Under the pieces are notes generated by a model that saw only the letters and a list, made by a program, of their open reading frames with translations, ran no database searches and was not told where the DNA came from. The translations under genes were made by a program, and so were the position numbers. Below are positions 6,153 to 6,389 of a stretch of DNA of 6,389 bases, piece after piece. Source of the DNA: Odoribacteraceae bacterium (GTDB taxonomy: Bacteria > Bacteroidota > Bacteroidia > Bacteroidales > Marinifilaceae); assembly GCA_031267995.1 (NCBI GenBank), contig JAIRXZ010000125.1, forward strand, positions 1 through 6,389. The letters are read 5' to 3'. The first letter of the stretch is position 1, and the number at the start of each line of letters is the position of its first letter.

Positions 6153-6389
6153 TGTCTGTGTTTGAAGGTTTTTGATTAAAAATTCATTTTTCAAATCATC
6201 CCCTCGATTTGGCAACATGTTGAGAATGATCGGAGAAATAATGTCCGGCTGGACAGGAAGGTACTCGATCGCGCGCCCGTGCGCGTTCTCGATCAAGGAA
6301 GCTGGGATATACAACGTATACCTCCCGGGGGCAAGTGTGGTGTGCAGGAAACAACGTTTGAATGTTAGCAGGTTGTGCCGGTTGTTCTC
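6153..6389 (-). CDS. Possible 3' end of an upstream gene (S41 peptidase-like tail), edge-truncated, no stop before susC
   Basis: On the minus strand all 79 codons from the window edge to the susC start are open and in phase with susC, while the two other minus frames contain stops. The conceptual peptide includes LAPGRYTLYIPAS followed by GRAIEYLPVQPDI and then RGDDLKNEFLIKNL. This order (a strand after a proline turn, a G-x-x-IE-x-x-x-V-x-PD(I/V) segment, then a short helical end) resembles the C-terminus of many S41/C-terminal-processing peptidases; that comparison is from memory and weak. The last 16 codons become A/T-rich, like an intergenic leader. Options are a gene whose stop was lost, a decayed gene remnant in the susC leader, a sequence error hiding a frameshift, or plain non-coding DNA that is open by chance. 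A competing plus-strand frame (ATG at 6217, open to the edge) looks more like a shadow. Confidence 0.3.

Noticed and set aside
6170..6240. Bacteroidota-type promoter (TAnnTTTG with an upstream TTTG) for susC
   Set aside because: On the minus strand the nearest match, ATGATTTG with an upstream TTG, has the wrong first two bases and poor spacing, so no promoter is called.
6270..6285. Small hairpin CGCGC / GCGCG upstream of susC
   Set aside because: Only 5 bp of low-complexity alternating GC, with no T-run or repeat context; expected by chance in G+C-rich DNA.
6217..6389. Plus-strand open frame starting at ATG 6217 and reaching the window edge, divergent from susC
   Set aside because: It is open only over 57 codons, its translation is Arg/Cys-rich toward the end with no recognisable motif, and it lies antisense to the more protein-like minus frame. 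It could be revisited if sequence beyond the edge supports it.

Overview
The window looks like a G+C-rich member of the Bacteroidota, probably order Bacteroidales. The reasons are a tandem SusC-like/SusD-like outer-membrane uptake pair, a lipoprotein with acidic residues right after the lipid-anchored cysteine, and translation starts preceded by A/T-rich leaders instead of Shine-Dalgarno sequences. G and C at third codon positions are so frequent that many long but meaningless antisense frames appear.

Layout. Positions 1-435 are non-coding and made of a mosaic of short direct and inverted repeats, including REP-like hairpins whose two arms change together from copy to copy. A small plus-strand gene (485-979) encodes a stand-alone DEDDh 3'-5' exonuclease related to the DNA polymerase III epsilon (DnaQ) fold. 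It converges on a minus-strand operon, with a strong G/C hairpin (1004-1036) between the two 3' ends that probably stops transcription from at least the minus side. The operon is susC-like (6152-2871) followed after 21 nt by susD-like (2849-1056). The last 237 bases, upstream of susC, form a frame with no stop that runs in phase into susC from beyond the window. Its conceptual translation resembles the C-terminal tail of an S41-family peptidase, but only weakly.

How the genes work together. The SusD-like lipoprotein should cap the extracellular face of the SusC-like TonB-dependent barrel, together importing an oligosaccharide or peptide. No glycoside hydrolase, surface glycan-binding protein or regulator is visible, and a likely terminator follows susD closely, so the substrate cannot be named. 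The exonuclease appears to be transcriptionally independent of the transport operon.

No clearly new system is proven here. The two items most worth a second look are the covarying hairpin cluster at 1-435 and the stop-free frame running into susC.
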